From: Bathynomus jamesi
Taxonomy: Eukaryota > Arthropoda > Malacostraca > Isopoda > Cirolanidae
Length of the DNA: 64,000 bases
Reading direction: 5' to 3'
NCBI GenBank assembly: GCA_023014485.1
Contig: JAJOZX010000943.1
Coordinates: forward strand, 822,501 to 886,500
In this document: one piece after another, positions 34,922-45,056 of the stretch
How the letters are laid out: each line of letters opens with the position of its first letter
Numbering within the stretch: the stretch's first letter is position 1
Translations under genes and position numbers: made by a program
Notes under the pieces: generated by a model
The model's database searches: none
The model's input: only the letters and a program-made list of their open reading frames with translations
What the model was told of the DNA's origin: nothing

Positions 34922-35275
34922 TTTGTCTGAAAGGGACTCAACAAGATTGCAACTAACAATTCTTTTTGGAAGGTAACATATCTGGCCATCTCTACCAAAT
35001 TGTCAATTTGGATCTCAACTTAGTCTGTTTACTTAGAGCTAATTTTCTCAAACAATGTCTGTCCTTCTTCTGTCGGTCTAGTATTAATTTATTTATTTAG
35101 TTATTTTATACAACATTTATTACCCATTTCAGAGATTTAATTAGTTTGTGGCAATCATAACAGTCCACCAGACTTACCACCAGCACCACTTGAGATGCAC
35201 CCCCCAAAAAACTTGAATTGAACTTCCTCCATGCTTAACTTCTCCACAGTCCATGCTTTACAGTCTAATTCCGAT
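34922..35275. other. No gene seen
   Basis: This is unique-looking AT-rich sequence between the mariner and the CR1 fragment. Confidence 0.45.
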
Positions 35276-36280
35276 CGCCGACTGTACGAGGGTTTGCTCG
35301 AAAGTTCACTTTTTCAGATGCTCATGGAACCCACGAGAGAACGCAATGTTCTAGATTTAGTTTTAAGTAGACCTAGACTTAATTGATAATATCTCTGCAG
35401 GAGACTACTTCTCCACCAGTGATCATAGGCAGATAACATTTGAAATTAAAATTAATGTCCATAATTCGGAGAGCCTGGAATACTTTTTCGATTTTAAGAG
35501 CTAAATTGAGTAATATCCCATTACGTAAAAAGAGACTAACGAGGTCTGTTAAATCTAAATGGTGGACTGTAATCATGCTCAGTGATGAACATTTAAAGCG
35601 TCACGATTTTACCATCAGTGAAAGCGAAGTACTCTCGGTCATAAGTAAAATTAATCCTAATAAAACTCCCGGACCAGATAAGCTCTTTCATAAGGTACTT
35701 AAAGAAGTGAACTGCTCAATAGTCCCTCCTCTCACATATATATTTAATAATAAATCGTCACAGTCTGGAGAAGTTCTACTCGATTGCAAACTTGCAAACA
35801 TTACGCCAATATTTAAAAAAGGGGACAAATCGCTTCCTGGAAATTATCGTCCTACAGCCTGACCTGCTAAGCTTATGGAGACGATCGTTCGGGACAAAAT
35901 AGTTAGTCACTTAGAAATGAATAAATTAATCAAAGATTCTCAACACGGCTTTCGACACAACAGTTCTTGTCTAACTAATTTGCTCGACTTGTTTAATGAT
36001 ATTGTAAATATATATGACGAGTAAAATGGTAAATATTATATATTTCGATTTTCAAAAAGCGTTTGATAAAGTGCCACACAGAAGATTATTAGATAAAGTT
36101 CATTCTCACGGAATTGATGGTCATGTTCTCAAATGGATCGAAAACTGGCTTAGTAGATGTAAACAAAGAGTGGTCATTAATGGCAAAGCGTCTAACTGGA
36201 AAAGTGTAACTAGCGGCGTGCCTCAGGGACAGTGGTGGGCACTGGATTATAACGAGTGGACCAGAGTGGAAAATAGCTGA
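35276..36280 (+). pseudogene. CR1-type LINE fragment with internal deletion
   Basis: The end of the EEP endonuclease (LLESSLFQMLMEPTRERN, VLDLVLS) is followed by a connector (LSNIPLRKKRLTRSVKSKWW) that jumps directly to IMLSDEHLKRHDFTI. Then come NKTPGPDKLFHKVLKE, LANITPIFKKGDKSLPGNYR and FDFQKAFDKVPHRRLLDK, ending after TSGVPQG. Compared with the sister copy at 43.56-44.1 kb, about 340 bp are deleted between the connector and the RT. The catalytic FADD region is missing. It ends at a long (TA)n tract. Confidence 0.8.
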
Positions 36281-36335
36281 TCATAAGGCAGTTGATATGC
36301 ATCCTGAGAAATCAGTCAGTAATAGTTAGTGCAGG

Positions 36336-36336
<1 letters not shown>

Positions 36337-36429
<93 letters not shown>
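36337..36429. repeat. (TA)n microsatellite, about 90 bp
   Basis: This is the longest pure TA tract in the window. Confidence 0.95.
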
Positions 36430-36431
<2 letters not shown>

Positions 36432-36770
36432 TGGTGGACCGGATGTCAGTTTTTCAACATCTGCGGATGCGGATTTTAATTTAAATATCTGCAGATGCGG
36501 ATGCGGATATTTAGTTAATCTATCGATGTAATATAGAATTATGAATATATGACATAATTTTTCAAATTTCGTGATATTACTATTATGGCAGGCAATGCAT
36601 AAGAATTAAAATTAATATTAATATTTTCATTATGACAAAAATAATAACTTTCTCAAGAGTTTCAGCCACAGAAAAATCAATGAAACAAGTTTCATTAAAT
36701 TTTCTGTGTTACCAAGTATTTATATTTTGAGGTTTATATATTTGTTTGTTCATTAATAATTTTAATACTT
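36430..36770. other. No gene; GCGGATGCGGAT-type simple repeat at start
   Basis: Near 36463-36510 the words ATCTGCGGATGCGGAT and ATCTGCAGATGCGGATGCGGAT recur. The rest is AT-rich. No gene is seen. Confidence 0.45.
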
Positions 36771-36772
36771 TA

Positions 36773-38142
36773 CGGGGCTCCAATAAACCTTAGCTCCCCC
36801 GCCCATGGCCTAAACCATTAGAGGTACAGTAAAACTAAACATACCTTACAAAAGAGAATTTAATCCTGCATTTAATGAGAAACAATTAAAACTTGGTGTT
36901 CCCGCCATTGGCTTCCAAGACAGCCTGAATTCGCTTTGGGTAGCTTGCCAAAAGTGACGTGAATAGATCTTGATCGTTACGCAAATTTGATAAAACAGTT
37001 TCAATGTGTTGCGTCATTGTATCCTTCGAAAATCGATTTGCTGCAGGTTCTTGAAACAAGAGACATTCAACCTTGTCCTTTATAACTGATCCAATGTGTT
37101 CACAGACGTTCAGGTCAGGAGAATTTCCTGGCCATTCTTCATTTCCAAAGAAATCGATTTCATGGTTCCGCAACAACTGTTGAGTGGCTAATGCCTTAAA
37201 GCAGGGGGCCTTATCGTGCAGAAGTGTGACCTGATCGACATCCATAACATTGTTTGGGTTTCGTAGAAAAGGAATGACATACTGGGATAGAATAATATCA
37301 CGAAAATACTGTCCATCCCAACTCTGACCATTTGGCTTCAGCACCCACATGAGCTTCTTTGCAGTGAACAAAACAAACACACCAACACAGTCTGGACTTT
37401 TTAATAATTCGCGATAATGTTCATTGTCATCGATTTCATCTGGTGTTGTGGCCCACATTCGATCATTTTGGTAGTTAGGCCGACGTGTTACGTAAACAAA
37501 AAATTCATCGGAGACAGCTAAATACATGAAATCATCCACATCCCAATCTTGAAGATAATGGGCAAACCAAATTCTGTCATCGATGTTAAGTTGAGTTTTT
37601 CTTGGCTTTGGAAGTTCATGCCAAGGCTTTAAACCTTGCCTATGACGGTACAGTCGAATGATCTCACCACTAACGATCTTTCCTCTCAACACTTCGATCT
37701 CTCTAGAAAGTTTAGCACAGCTGTTTTTCCGCTTACGCGTACCGCTTTCAATGATGTCCTTTGTTTCCTGAGAGAGTGGCAAATTTGGGCGCCCAGATTT
37801 GGTTGTATCCATTTCACATTCATCCAAAGTTTTATTCCAATTTCTTCTGACGAAGTCCTCACTTCTTCGCAACTTTTTGGCAACCCATGAACGTGTTATA
37901 AAGGTGGCTCCAGCATCACGAGCTTCCCGAAATGTTATTATTCGTATGCGATCTATCACACGTTGCCTCTCCGAATCACCAATTAATTGAGAAGCCATTA
38001 TATTATCACTTTATCAGCTAGAGTAATTTTAATACTTGCAATAAATAAATAATTTTATATACTTTTATAATCACTAAAAACTATTTCGATATAAGTAAAC
38101 ATGTAAGCTGCAAATGGGGGGCTAAGGTTTTTTGGAACCCCT
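36773..38142 (-). mobile_element. Complete Tc1/mariner-superfamily element 1, 1370 bp
   Basis: The left end is CGGGGCTCCAATAAACCTTA and the right end is the inverse of AGGGGTTCCAAAAAACCTTA, inside TA duplications (36771-36772 and 38143-38144). It contains one intact transposase gene on the minus strand. It is closely similar in organisation to the element at 49801-51182 (same size, same C/A first-base difference between ends). Confidence 0.85.
36886..37998 (-). CDS. Intact DDE transposase, Tc1/mariner superfamily, DD37E-like spacing (370 aa)
   Basis: This is a single uninterrupted frame starting MASQLIGDSERQRVIDRI. An N-terminal helix-turn-helix region (GATFITRSWVAKKLRRSED, residues about 30-50) is followed by a GRPNLPLS linker (AT-hook-like GRP). 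The catalytic core has SDEFFVYVTRR (first Asp), LLHDKAPCFKAL (second Asp) and WPGNSPDLNVCEHIG (final acidic residue, Glu of CEH). I count 37 residues between the second Asp and that Glu, unlike the 34 of Tc1 or mariner. It would bind its TIRs and cut and paste the element at TA. All catalytic positions appear intact, which contrasts with the decay all around. Confidence 0.85.
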   Translation of the reverse strand: MASQLIGDSERQRVIDRIRIITFREARDAGATFITRSWVAKKLRRSEDFVRRNWNKTLDECEMDTTKSGRPNLPLSQETKDIIESGTRKRKNSCAKLSREIEVLRGKIVSGEIIRLYRHRQGLKPWHELPKPRKTQLNIDDRIWFAHYLQDWDVDDFMYLAVSDEFFVYVTRRPNYQNDRMWATTPDEIDDNEHYRELLKSPDCVGVFVLFTAKKLMWVLKPNGQSWDGQYFRDIILSQYVIPFLRNPNNVMDVDQVTLLHDKAPCFKALATQQLLRNHEIDFFGNEEWPGNSPDLNVCEHIGSVIKDKVECLLFQEPAANRFSKDTMTQHIETVLSNLRNDQDLFTSLLASYPKRIQAVLEANGGNTKF

Positions 38143-38144
38143 TA

Positions 38145-38860
38145 TCTGCGTTTGTGTGCGCTTCTTGATTGTTCAGGCGATGTATACATTGTGCCAACTG
38201 GCTGATAATGCCTGGAGGCATTGGCTTCTACCCCAACTGGTGGATTTCGAGTTCTAAGTCAAGTGCTGCTACCATGATCTCTCATTAAGCTTCTGCATCT
38301 GGCAGAAGCTGGATGGTCTCTTCCTCTCTCTCCTCCTCTCTCTCTCTCTTAGGTTAGGTATGCCCCTTTGGGGGATGAGGCCGTCCCACCTTCTCCTCCG
38401 AAGAGGTCAGGTGAACTCCCCCGGCTTGCTGGGGGAGTTCCCCTCCCACCTTTTTGGGGGGAGCACCCTGGGGTTGGCAGTGGGGGGTTCTTGCAACAAG
38501 GGGGATGGGTTTGGCACTGGCACTCATTGCAACATTTGTAACTGCATTGCACTCTAACTTTTTGCGGTCATGCTACTCAAGTAGAATAACACACAATGAC
38601 TAATATGGAAATGGTTACACTCGCGAGGAACTCGCCTCCATATTAGCCATTGCGTTATTCTACCTGCGACAAAAAAAAAGGTCCCAAAACAAGACATCAA
38701 TTTGAACATTTGTTTTAGTTCTGATGTATTACTTTTGTAAATTTAATTTAAAATAAATTTTCCTTTGAGACCGGACTTATGGGACACCCTGTAGAATTTA
38801 GAATAAATTTTTCCATTCATTACTTATATTAAATACGTACTTTAATTAATAATCCTTCAG
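38145..38860. other. No gene; CT-rich and G-tract stretches, short palindrome
   Basis: This region contains (TC)n at 38314-38350, a GGGGGAG/CTCCCCC-rich block (38390-38480), and an inverted repeat GTAGAATAACACACAATGACTAATATGGA (about 38580-38608) against TCCATATTAGCCATTGCGTTATTCTAC (about 38636-38662). A mariner-like terminus (GGGACACCCTGTA) lies near 38781-38793 without a partner. Confidence 0.5.
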
Positions 38861-38862
38861 GA

Positions 38863-39240
38863 GTGCCAGAAACTGGCAGAGCGCTCAGGCAAACCAGTGC
38901 GGCCCACTGTATTATTATTACCAGCATCATTGAGGTTCGAAGTTCGAACCCCAGACCTGAGTGTCTTCACTTCGCTTATAGGGAAACGGTGTTACCAGTG
39001 GTGGCATTCAGCCGGTTCGCACCGGTTCTTAAAATTTCATGAGTTCACCGAACCGGTGCTTACAGTCTCTTTGCAATTTCAAAAATTGGTCGCCATTGGG
39101 AAAAGGTTAGTTAGATATTTTTCTTATTGTTTACCTTTGCAAAAAAACTTAGGTGGGGATGTAAAGCGAGATAGAACCGATTGCTAAAATTTTTGAATGC
39201 CACCACTGGGTGTTACCCGCTGAACCACGGACGCTGGCAC
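38863..39240 (-). repeat. tRNA-derived SINE, interrupted by a hAT MITE
   Basis: On the minus strand the head reads CCGTGGTTCAGCGGGTAACAC (box A-like). After the MITE it continues to TCTGGGGTTCGAACTTCGAA (box B-like) and a tail ending GCCAGTTTCTGGCACTCCTG. The same tail phrase (CCAGAAACTGGCACAG) recurs at about 48.76 and 49.03 kb, so this is a second SINE family, distinct from the one at 5.5-6.6 kb. Confidence 0.7.
38996..39208. mobile_element. hAT-type MITE, 213 bp
   Basis: The TIRs CAGTGGTGGCATTCAGC and TTGAATGCCACCACTG lie inside perfect 8-bp duplications GGTGTTAC (38988-38995 and 39209-39216). The interior carries GAACCGGT repeats. Confidence 0.9.
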
Positions 39241-39358
39241 TAATTTGAATTAGTGGATATATTGTTTAATTACACAATCTTAATTAATTTACATATTTAT
39301 GTCACATTATAGATACGGACATAAAATTTTATTAGCAACTGTATGTTGTTGTTGTTGG

Positions 39359-42168
39359 TTAGCCGATCAGCTCACCCTGATCGAGCAAGCCGGCGGCACG
39401 CAGGTAACCGATCGCCCTCTCCGGAGCGAACCAGAGGTTCAGCGCACTAATGATGTTGTGTTGTGTTCGTTGTTGTGCTAGAGCGGTACAGTCTGTCATA
39501 ATGTGTTCAGTTGTTTGTGGTGTTTCTTGGCACAGGTGGCAGATGTCGTCTATGGAGTTGTCTAGCCTATGTTTATATGTCTGTAAGTTGGGGTGATGTC
39601 GACATCGGAATCGTGCTAAGTTAACTCGATCCGATCTGCTCAGGCTGGTCTCTGACCTGTCAATGGGTGGCGGCTTCGCACCTAGGACCGCATTCGGACC
39701 GAGTCGTGTCAGTGTTTTGTGGGTTAGGTGTGTGTGTGTGTGTTTTCTGTACTGTGTGATGTCTGTGGGGCGTGGTATGGAATGGAGTATTTGGTTATAA
39801 TATCTCTCTGGTGTTACTTTAATGGTGCGAGGTGTTGGTGCATGATTGTACATGTAGTGGCAAGGGTGTTCTGGGTTAGTTGTCGCTGTTGCCATGAATT
39901 GTGTTCCCCTCATGTCTAAATGTTCCCTAACTTTCAGTATTTTTGTTTCTGTGTGCAGGTGTTCTATTGGTGTTGTTTGAGTGCATCCTGTAATGATACG
40001 AAGTGCGTTGTTTTGTGTTGTCTGTAAGGTGTTTATGTGTGTGTTTGAGATAATGGGTGCCCAGCTTGGGCTAGCATAGTCCATAACAGCGAATTTATTG
40101 TTTGTATATGAGTGATGTTGTTTCCTGCTGGTGTCCAAAGTTTGTGCCTGTTAATACCCTAAGCGTGTTAAATCTTGACGTACATTTGTTTTTAATGTCC
40201 TGAATGTGGTTTACAAAAGATAATGATGTGTTGTATATGACCCCAAGTATTTTGGTCCTGTGAGTGTGTGGAATGTTGGTGTTATTTAGTGTAAGCTGTG
40301 GAGTTATCTGGTGTTCTTTTGAGTTGCTTGTAAGCAAGGTGATGGTTGATTTTGTGGGAGCTACTTTGAGTCAATTGTGTGTGAGCCAGTCTTGTATACT
40401 GTTTATGTATGTTTGTAGGTTATTTGTAGCGGTGTCGATGTTGTTGTGGGTGGATTAGAGTGATGTAATCTGCAAATGATGATAAGGTAAGCTTGTTATC
40501 TATGGGTGTTGGAATGTCATGCATGTATAAGTTGAACAGTGTTGGTGAGAAAACAGAGCCTTGAGGGACCCCGTTCGGAAAAAGCTTGTTTTTGGATGAC
40601 TTGCCATTAAATGTGACATGTGAGTATCTTCCTGAAAGATAATTGCTCAGCCACCTTTTGGGGTTATTGTGCATGTTTGTGTTGAGTATTTTGTTTATGA
40701 GAGGGAAGGGTCGGATAGCATCAAATGCTTTACTAATGTCTATTGTTCCTAATAGTGTACGTTGAGCTCGTCGTCTGCAGTTGATGCCATCCATGATGTG
40801 CTGCGTGAGGTTAGTGAGTAATGTCGTGGTTGAGTGGTGAGGTCTGAATCCATGTTGAGTAGGCGATAGTGGCATGTGTTGGTTGGTGATTTGTAAGATT
40901 AGTCTTTCTGTTACTTTGGAAGGTGTACATAGTAAAGTAATGGGTCTATAGGAAACTGGTTCTGTTGGATTTTTGTTTGGCTTGAGTAGTGTAATAATTT
41001 TACCTTGTTTCCATATGTTAGGAATAATACAGTGTTGGTATGAATATGTGCTGATGTTCGTGAGAGCTAGTATTCCCTGTGGGCCCAAGTGTTTAAGGTG
41101 TATGTTAGACATGTTGTCTGGTCCAGTAGCCTTCGAATTTTTAATGTTTTTGATGATCTTGGTGGTCTGGTCTGTATTGAAGGGTGTAATGGTCGTGTCG
41201 AATCTTTAGGTTTTCTTGTGCCTGGCTGTTTGTCTGTCTGCGTGTTTCTGGATGTTGTCTTTGTTTAAGTGACTTATCTTTCCGTAGTGATTAACTACAA
41301 TGTTAGCTTGTTGTGTATATGTTGGGATATTATTTTGGCTGCGACAGATAGTCGCGTGTGAGGTGTGAATGCCGCTGTTACAGTGGGTAATGCCGTTTAC
41401 AGTCTTGTATAGTTTGGATGCACCTGTGGAGTGGTTTAGTGTTGTTATGAATTCCCTAAATGTTTCTGTTTGTTTTTCTTTAAATCTGTTGTTTATTTCT
41501 GTGTTGAGCTGTTGTATCTGCTGTTTTATGGCTTCTGTGTGTGGTGTTTGTGTATTATGTTTGAGGCTGTTACGTTGCCTTATGAGGTGGGTTATTTCTC
41601 TAGTATAATTTGGGTTGTATTTCCTAATGTTGCCCTTGGGTATGTATTTGTTTGCATTATTGATGAGCTGATTGAATGTCTTGAATGTTGCATTGATATT
41701 TGTGATGAGTGTGCTGTTTAATGTGGTGAATTGTTCCTCAGTCTGTATTTTGAACTGCTTCCAATCAGCTTTCTTGTAAGTTCTGTAAGTGTGCCTAAGG
41801 CTGTTGGGGCAGAGTGTAGAGCGTGTTGTAATGATAATGGGCAGGTGGTCTGATGAGAGTTGTTTTTCTGTTCTCCAGTGTGTCTGTGTTGCTTGTGAGG
41901 GGGAACAGAACGTTATGTCTGGGGAGGAGTTTGAGTATCCTGCTTGATGTGGTATGTGTGTATGTTCTTCTGTGTTGTTAAGAATGAAGAGGCTGTTTAG
42001 TTGTGTGGCTATGTTGGCGCCTCTGGTGTTGTTTTGGTTGTGCGGGTACCAACTAGTGTCTTTAGCGTTGAAGTCTCCTCCTAAGATGATATTAGAGAGA
42101 GAGAGAGACGAGATTGTGTAACTGTGGATTGTAGTTGGCTGGCACCTGAGGTATAACTGTATGTTGTA
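39359..42168 (-). pseudogene. Non-LTR retrotransposon (jockey/I-like) with strongly strand-biased composition
   Basis: Endonuclease remnant (42255-41206): IILGGDFNAKDTSWY and SSDHLPIII (catalytic SDH). RT (41112-40420): KQGKIITLLKPNKNPTEP, SYRPITLLCTPSKV, DISKAFDAIRPFPLI and GVPQGSVFSPTLFNLYMHD, then FADYITLIHP where FADD is expected, so the second catalytic Asp is Tyr. The C-terminal part (40337-39359) ends with CHLCQETPQTTEHIMTDC, the CCHC-like motif of such elements. The plus strand is G/T-rich and C-poor throughout. Lesions are three or more frame breaks; the 5' end is truncated at a small MITE. Confidence 0.82.
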
Positions 42169-42260
42169 CAGGGTGGCCACAAAGTCCCTTTGCATGAAAA
42201 ACAAGGACAACATACAGATATGTTGTAATTTCACTGCAAAGGAACTTTGTGGCAACTCTG
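42169..42260. mobile_element. 92-bp mariner-type MITE
   Basis: The ends CAGGGTGGCCACAAAGTCCC and the inverse of CAGAGTTGCCACAAAGTTCC match at most positions over about 26 bp. TA duplications flank it (42167-42168 and 42261-42262). It sits exactly at the 5' break of the LINE. Confidence 0.82.
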
Positions 42261-42479
42261 TAGGAATATGGCTATTGCAATTGGTAACAAATATTTCTGT
42301 CTTTGAACAATATTAATAATTACTGCAAAAAGTAACAAAAGCTTCGCCCTTTCGAAGTTATATATTAATTCAAGCTTAAACTACTGAAAAATGTAAAACT
42401 CAAAACAAACCTTTTCCTTGTATTGAAATTAACAAATCTATTATTTACACTGAACTTAATTAGAAGTTATTAACAGTGC

Positions 42480-43530
42480 ATGCAGTTTCATTTTGTTTTC
42501 AATTGAAAGAAGGTATTTCTATATTTCTATACAAGAAAAGCAATTTCTCTCATTATATGAATTTAACTTAGCTTTTTTTTTTTCGCCTGTTACTAGGTCA
42601 CCCACTTTAGAGAAAATTCTTTCACTTTTGACAGATGTAGCTGGAACACTTAAATATGCTTGTTTCACGAGTTAATTTTGGTAGTTTTCCTGACTGCATT
42701 TTCTAGTAATGCGGTGAAATACTGGAAAAATTTTGTCTGCTTTTCGTATATTTTTATTCCAGAGTCCAAAATATCATTTTCACTGTCATTATCGGAAAAT
42801 TTATGTATACTACTGAGCGCGTTTGCTGTCTTCGCTAATGGACTTATCATCTATCACTAAAGGAGATCCTTTATTGTTTGTTTTTCCATCATCATCATTA
42901 TCAAGAGCTTATTTTTATTATACTTGTTCTTTATTTACGTTCATTATAATTTCTTCCTTATTTTCAGTGAAAAATCTGGTTTTAAATCTTAGATGTTGAC
43001 ATTTGACATTCTGTATCCGATTAACAGCTGGACAATCGTTTGGAAATTTGGTTTAATGTGGGCTGCTCAGCTACTTCAGTCTCTTCAAGAAGATCATTAA
43101 TTTTTATTCACGTTTCTTTAGATTTTATAAACATTTGGAATGACATTTGAAACTGTGACATATTTACTCTCAGGAAGAGCCGTCACTGTTTCTTCAAACG
43201 GCACAAACAAGGAAAAGAGATCTTTAAGAATATTTGTTTCCTCATCATTTATTGACATCGATAATAATCGTTGGTATCTTTAATTTTAGAGCGACAATTT
43301 CTAGTTGATCAGTCCGTTTGATGATCTCTTTAAGCATCAGCGGAATTGAATTCCTTCTAGTTTGGCAGTCCTTTGGAATTTTATTGTGGCTTTTTCTGAA
43401 GTCTTTTCACTCTGGTATATTTTAAAATAAGCTTGCCAACAACTTGGTAGTTTCTTCAAAATTTCTTCAAAGTTTATGACATGAAACTACAACTTTCAAT
43501 CCATAATTGGGGTGATATTACTGGCACATG
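42480..43530 (-). pseudogene. hAT transposase, C-terminal remnant
   Basis: Minus-strand pieces are RRNSIPLMLKEIIKRTDQLE (about 43.35 kb, the WNS-like block), DILDSGIKIYEKQTKFFQ (42.75 kb) and LSVPATSVKSERIFSKVGDL (42.65-42.58 kb), which is the hAT dimerisation signature, continuing to LNS.NERNCFS. There are many stops. It may belong to the same element as the BED-finger remnant at 47.56-48.72 kb, with later insertions between. Confidence 0.72.
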
Positions 43531-43559
43531 GACTTCTTTTTATTAATTATTTTAAACGT

Positions 43560-44510
43560 TTAGAATAGAGTAATATCCCATTACCTAAAAAAGAGCCTGG
43601 CGAAGTCTGTTGAACCTAAATGGTGGAATGCTGAAATTAAAAGTAGCTGAACGTTAAAAAGGAACGCGCATTTTAAATTTAAAGAAACACATCATTTGTC
43701 CGATGAAAATGCTTACGAGCTATTGAAAAGGCAAAGCAAAAAACTTATTAGAAAAAGTCAGCACAACTGTGAGCCTATATATAGTGAACCAAATTAAATC
43801 GGATCGGAAGGAATTCTTTAATTAGTTAGAAATAAAAAAGTAGCTTCGTAGACTAATGGTCCACTCACAGGGAAAAACAACAAACAAATTTACGATGACT
43901 TACAAATGACAGAAGTTTTAAATAAATTCTTCTCTTCCGCTTTCACTAACGAAAATATGAACAACATTCCCGTTGCCGTAATCATGCTCAGTGATGAATA
44001 TTTAAAGCTTCACGATTTTACCATTAGGGAAACTGAAGTACTGTCGGCCATAGGTGAAATTAGTCCTAATAAAACTCCCGGTCCAGATAAGATCTACCCT
44101 AGGGTTTAAAGAAACGAACTGCGCAATAGTCTCTCCTCTCACATATATTATATATTTAATAAATCGTTACAGTTTTCGCTGTTCTACAAATAGTTAATTT
44201 TTAGAATGGATTGCCAGCCAGCGTAGTTCAAAGTAATTCGGTCGGGTTCTTTAAAAAGTGACTAGATGCTTATCTTGTTTTAAACCCCAAATTGCAGAAT
44301 AAGCATTTGTTAGCGTTTACAAGTATTGTAGAATTTTCACTCGGATTCCCCACTCTTTACTTTAAAATTTTCACTTTATCTTTAAATTTCTTTCCTTCCT
44401 TTCACCCTCTCTTCTTTAAAACTTTCACTTGTCTTCAAATTTTCTTACTTCTTTTAACCTTCCTTCCTAAACAGACAGCCTCGTAGGGACCAGCCGGTCT
44501 GTTGCTGTTT
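43560..44510 (+). pseudogene. CR1-type LINE fragment (sister of 35.3-36.3 kb)
   Basis: It shares the connector (SNIPLPKKEPGEV) with the copy at 35.5 kb and retains the stretch deleted there, including MTEVLNKFFSSAFTNENMNN (43906). It then runs through VIMLSDEYLKLHDFTI and NKTPGPDKIYPRV to 44109, where most of the RT is deleted. It picks up again at WNGLPASVVQSNSVGFFKK (about 44.21 kb). The 3' UTR has the CCTCGTAGGGACCAGCCGGT phrase. Confidence 0.78.
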
Positions 44511-45056
44511 GGTGTTCTTTGTATTCCTTTGTATCATAAGTTTTCTCATTTGCTGCAGCAACTTTGGAGTTAGTTTCCTCATTCTTTTTAGGAAAACCTA
44601 CATAATTCAAAGAGGTGACGAATATGTGTTAACTGCCATGTCGGTAACGGCCATGAAAGAATTGTCGAGTTTCATAGAGTTTAAGCATTCTTTTATTGCC
44701 TTTGAAATATCTCCCCCCGCCCTGTATGAGATTCATCGCAAGTCATACAACCGATGCAATAAGAGTATGCAAAAAAAATAAAAAATTCTGCTTCTCCCAA
44801 TTTAATGGGTGATCTAAACTAATTTTGGAGTGCTGAATCTGAAAATCACATTAGTTTTTCTCTATCGGGTCAGGTTATCTAGATATCTGTCACCCTTATT
44901 TAGACGTTTACAGGCAGAATACACTCAAAACTTGAAAGTTCAGTATCACAGAGAGAAGAATTTTTTGAAAATCTACTTATAAATCTATTTTTATTTGTAT
45001 TTGTAGTAAAACAGAACAAAACAGAACAGCAAAAAAGGATACGTACACATGCATTA
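44511..45056. other. No recognised gene
   Basis: A 90-codon plus-strand frame (44509-44781) lies here but resembles nothing I know and starts in low-complexity sequence. The part near 44800-44880 (TTGGAGTGCTGAATCTGAAAATCAC) may be the 3' flank of the adjacent minus-strand gene. Confidence 0.4.

Noticed and set aside
38349..38557. Pro/Cys-rich short frames on both strands near the G-tract block
   Set aside because: They come from GGGGGAG/CTCCCCC low-complexity sequence and show no homology or splice context.
40264..41721. Several plus-strand frames rich in Val, Cys and Leu
   Set aside because: They are antisense to the strand-biased LINE, whose minus-strand RT and endonuclease motifs are clear.
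44509..44781. 90-codon plus-strand frame
   Set aside because: It starts in a low-complexity 3' UTR-like stretch, has no recognisable motif and no paired element.
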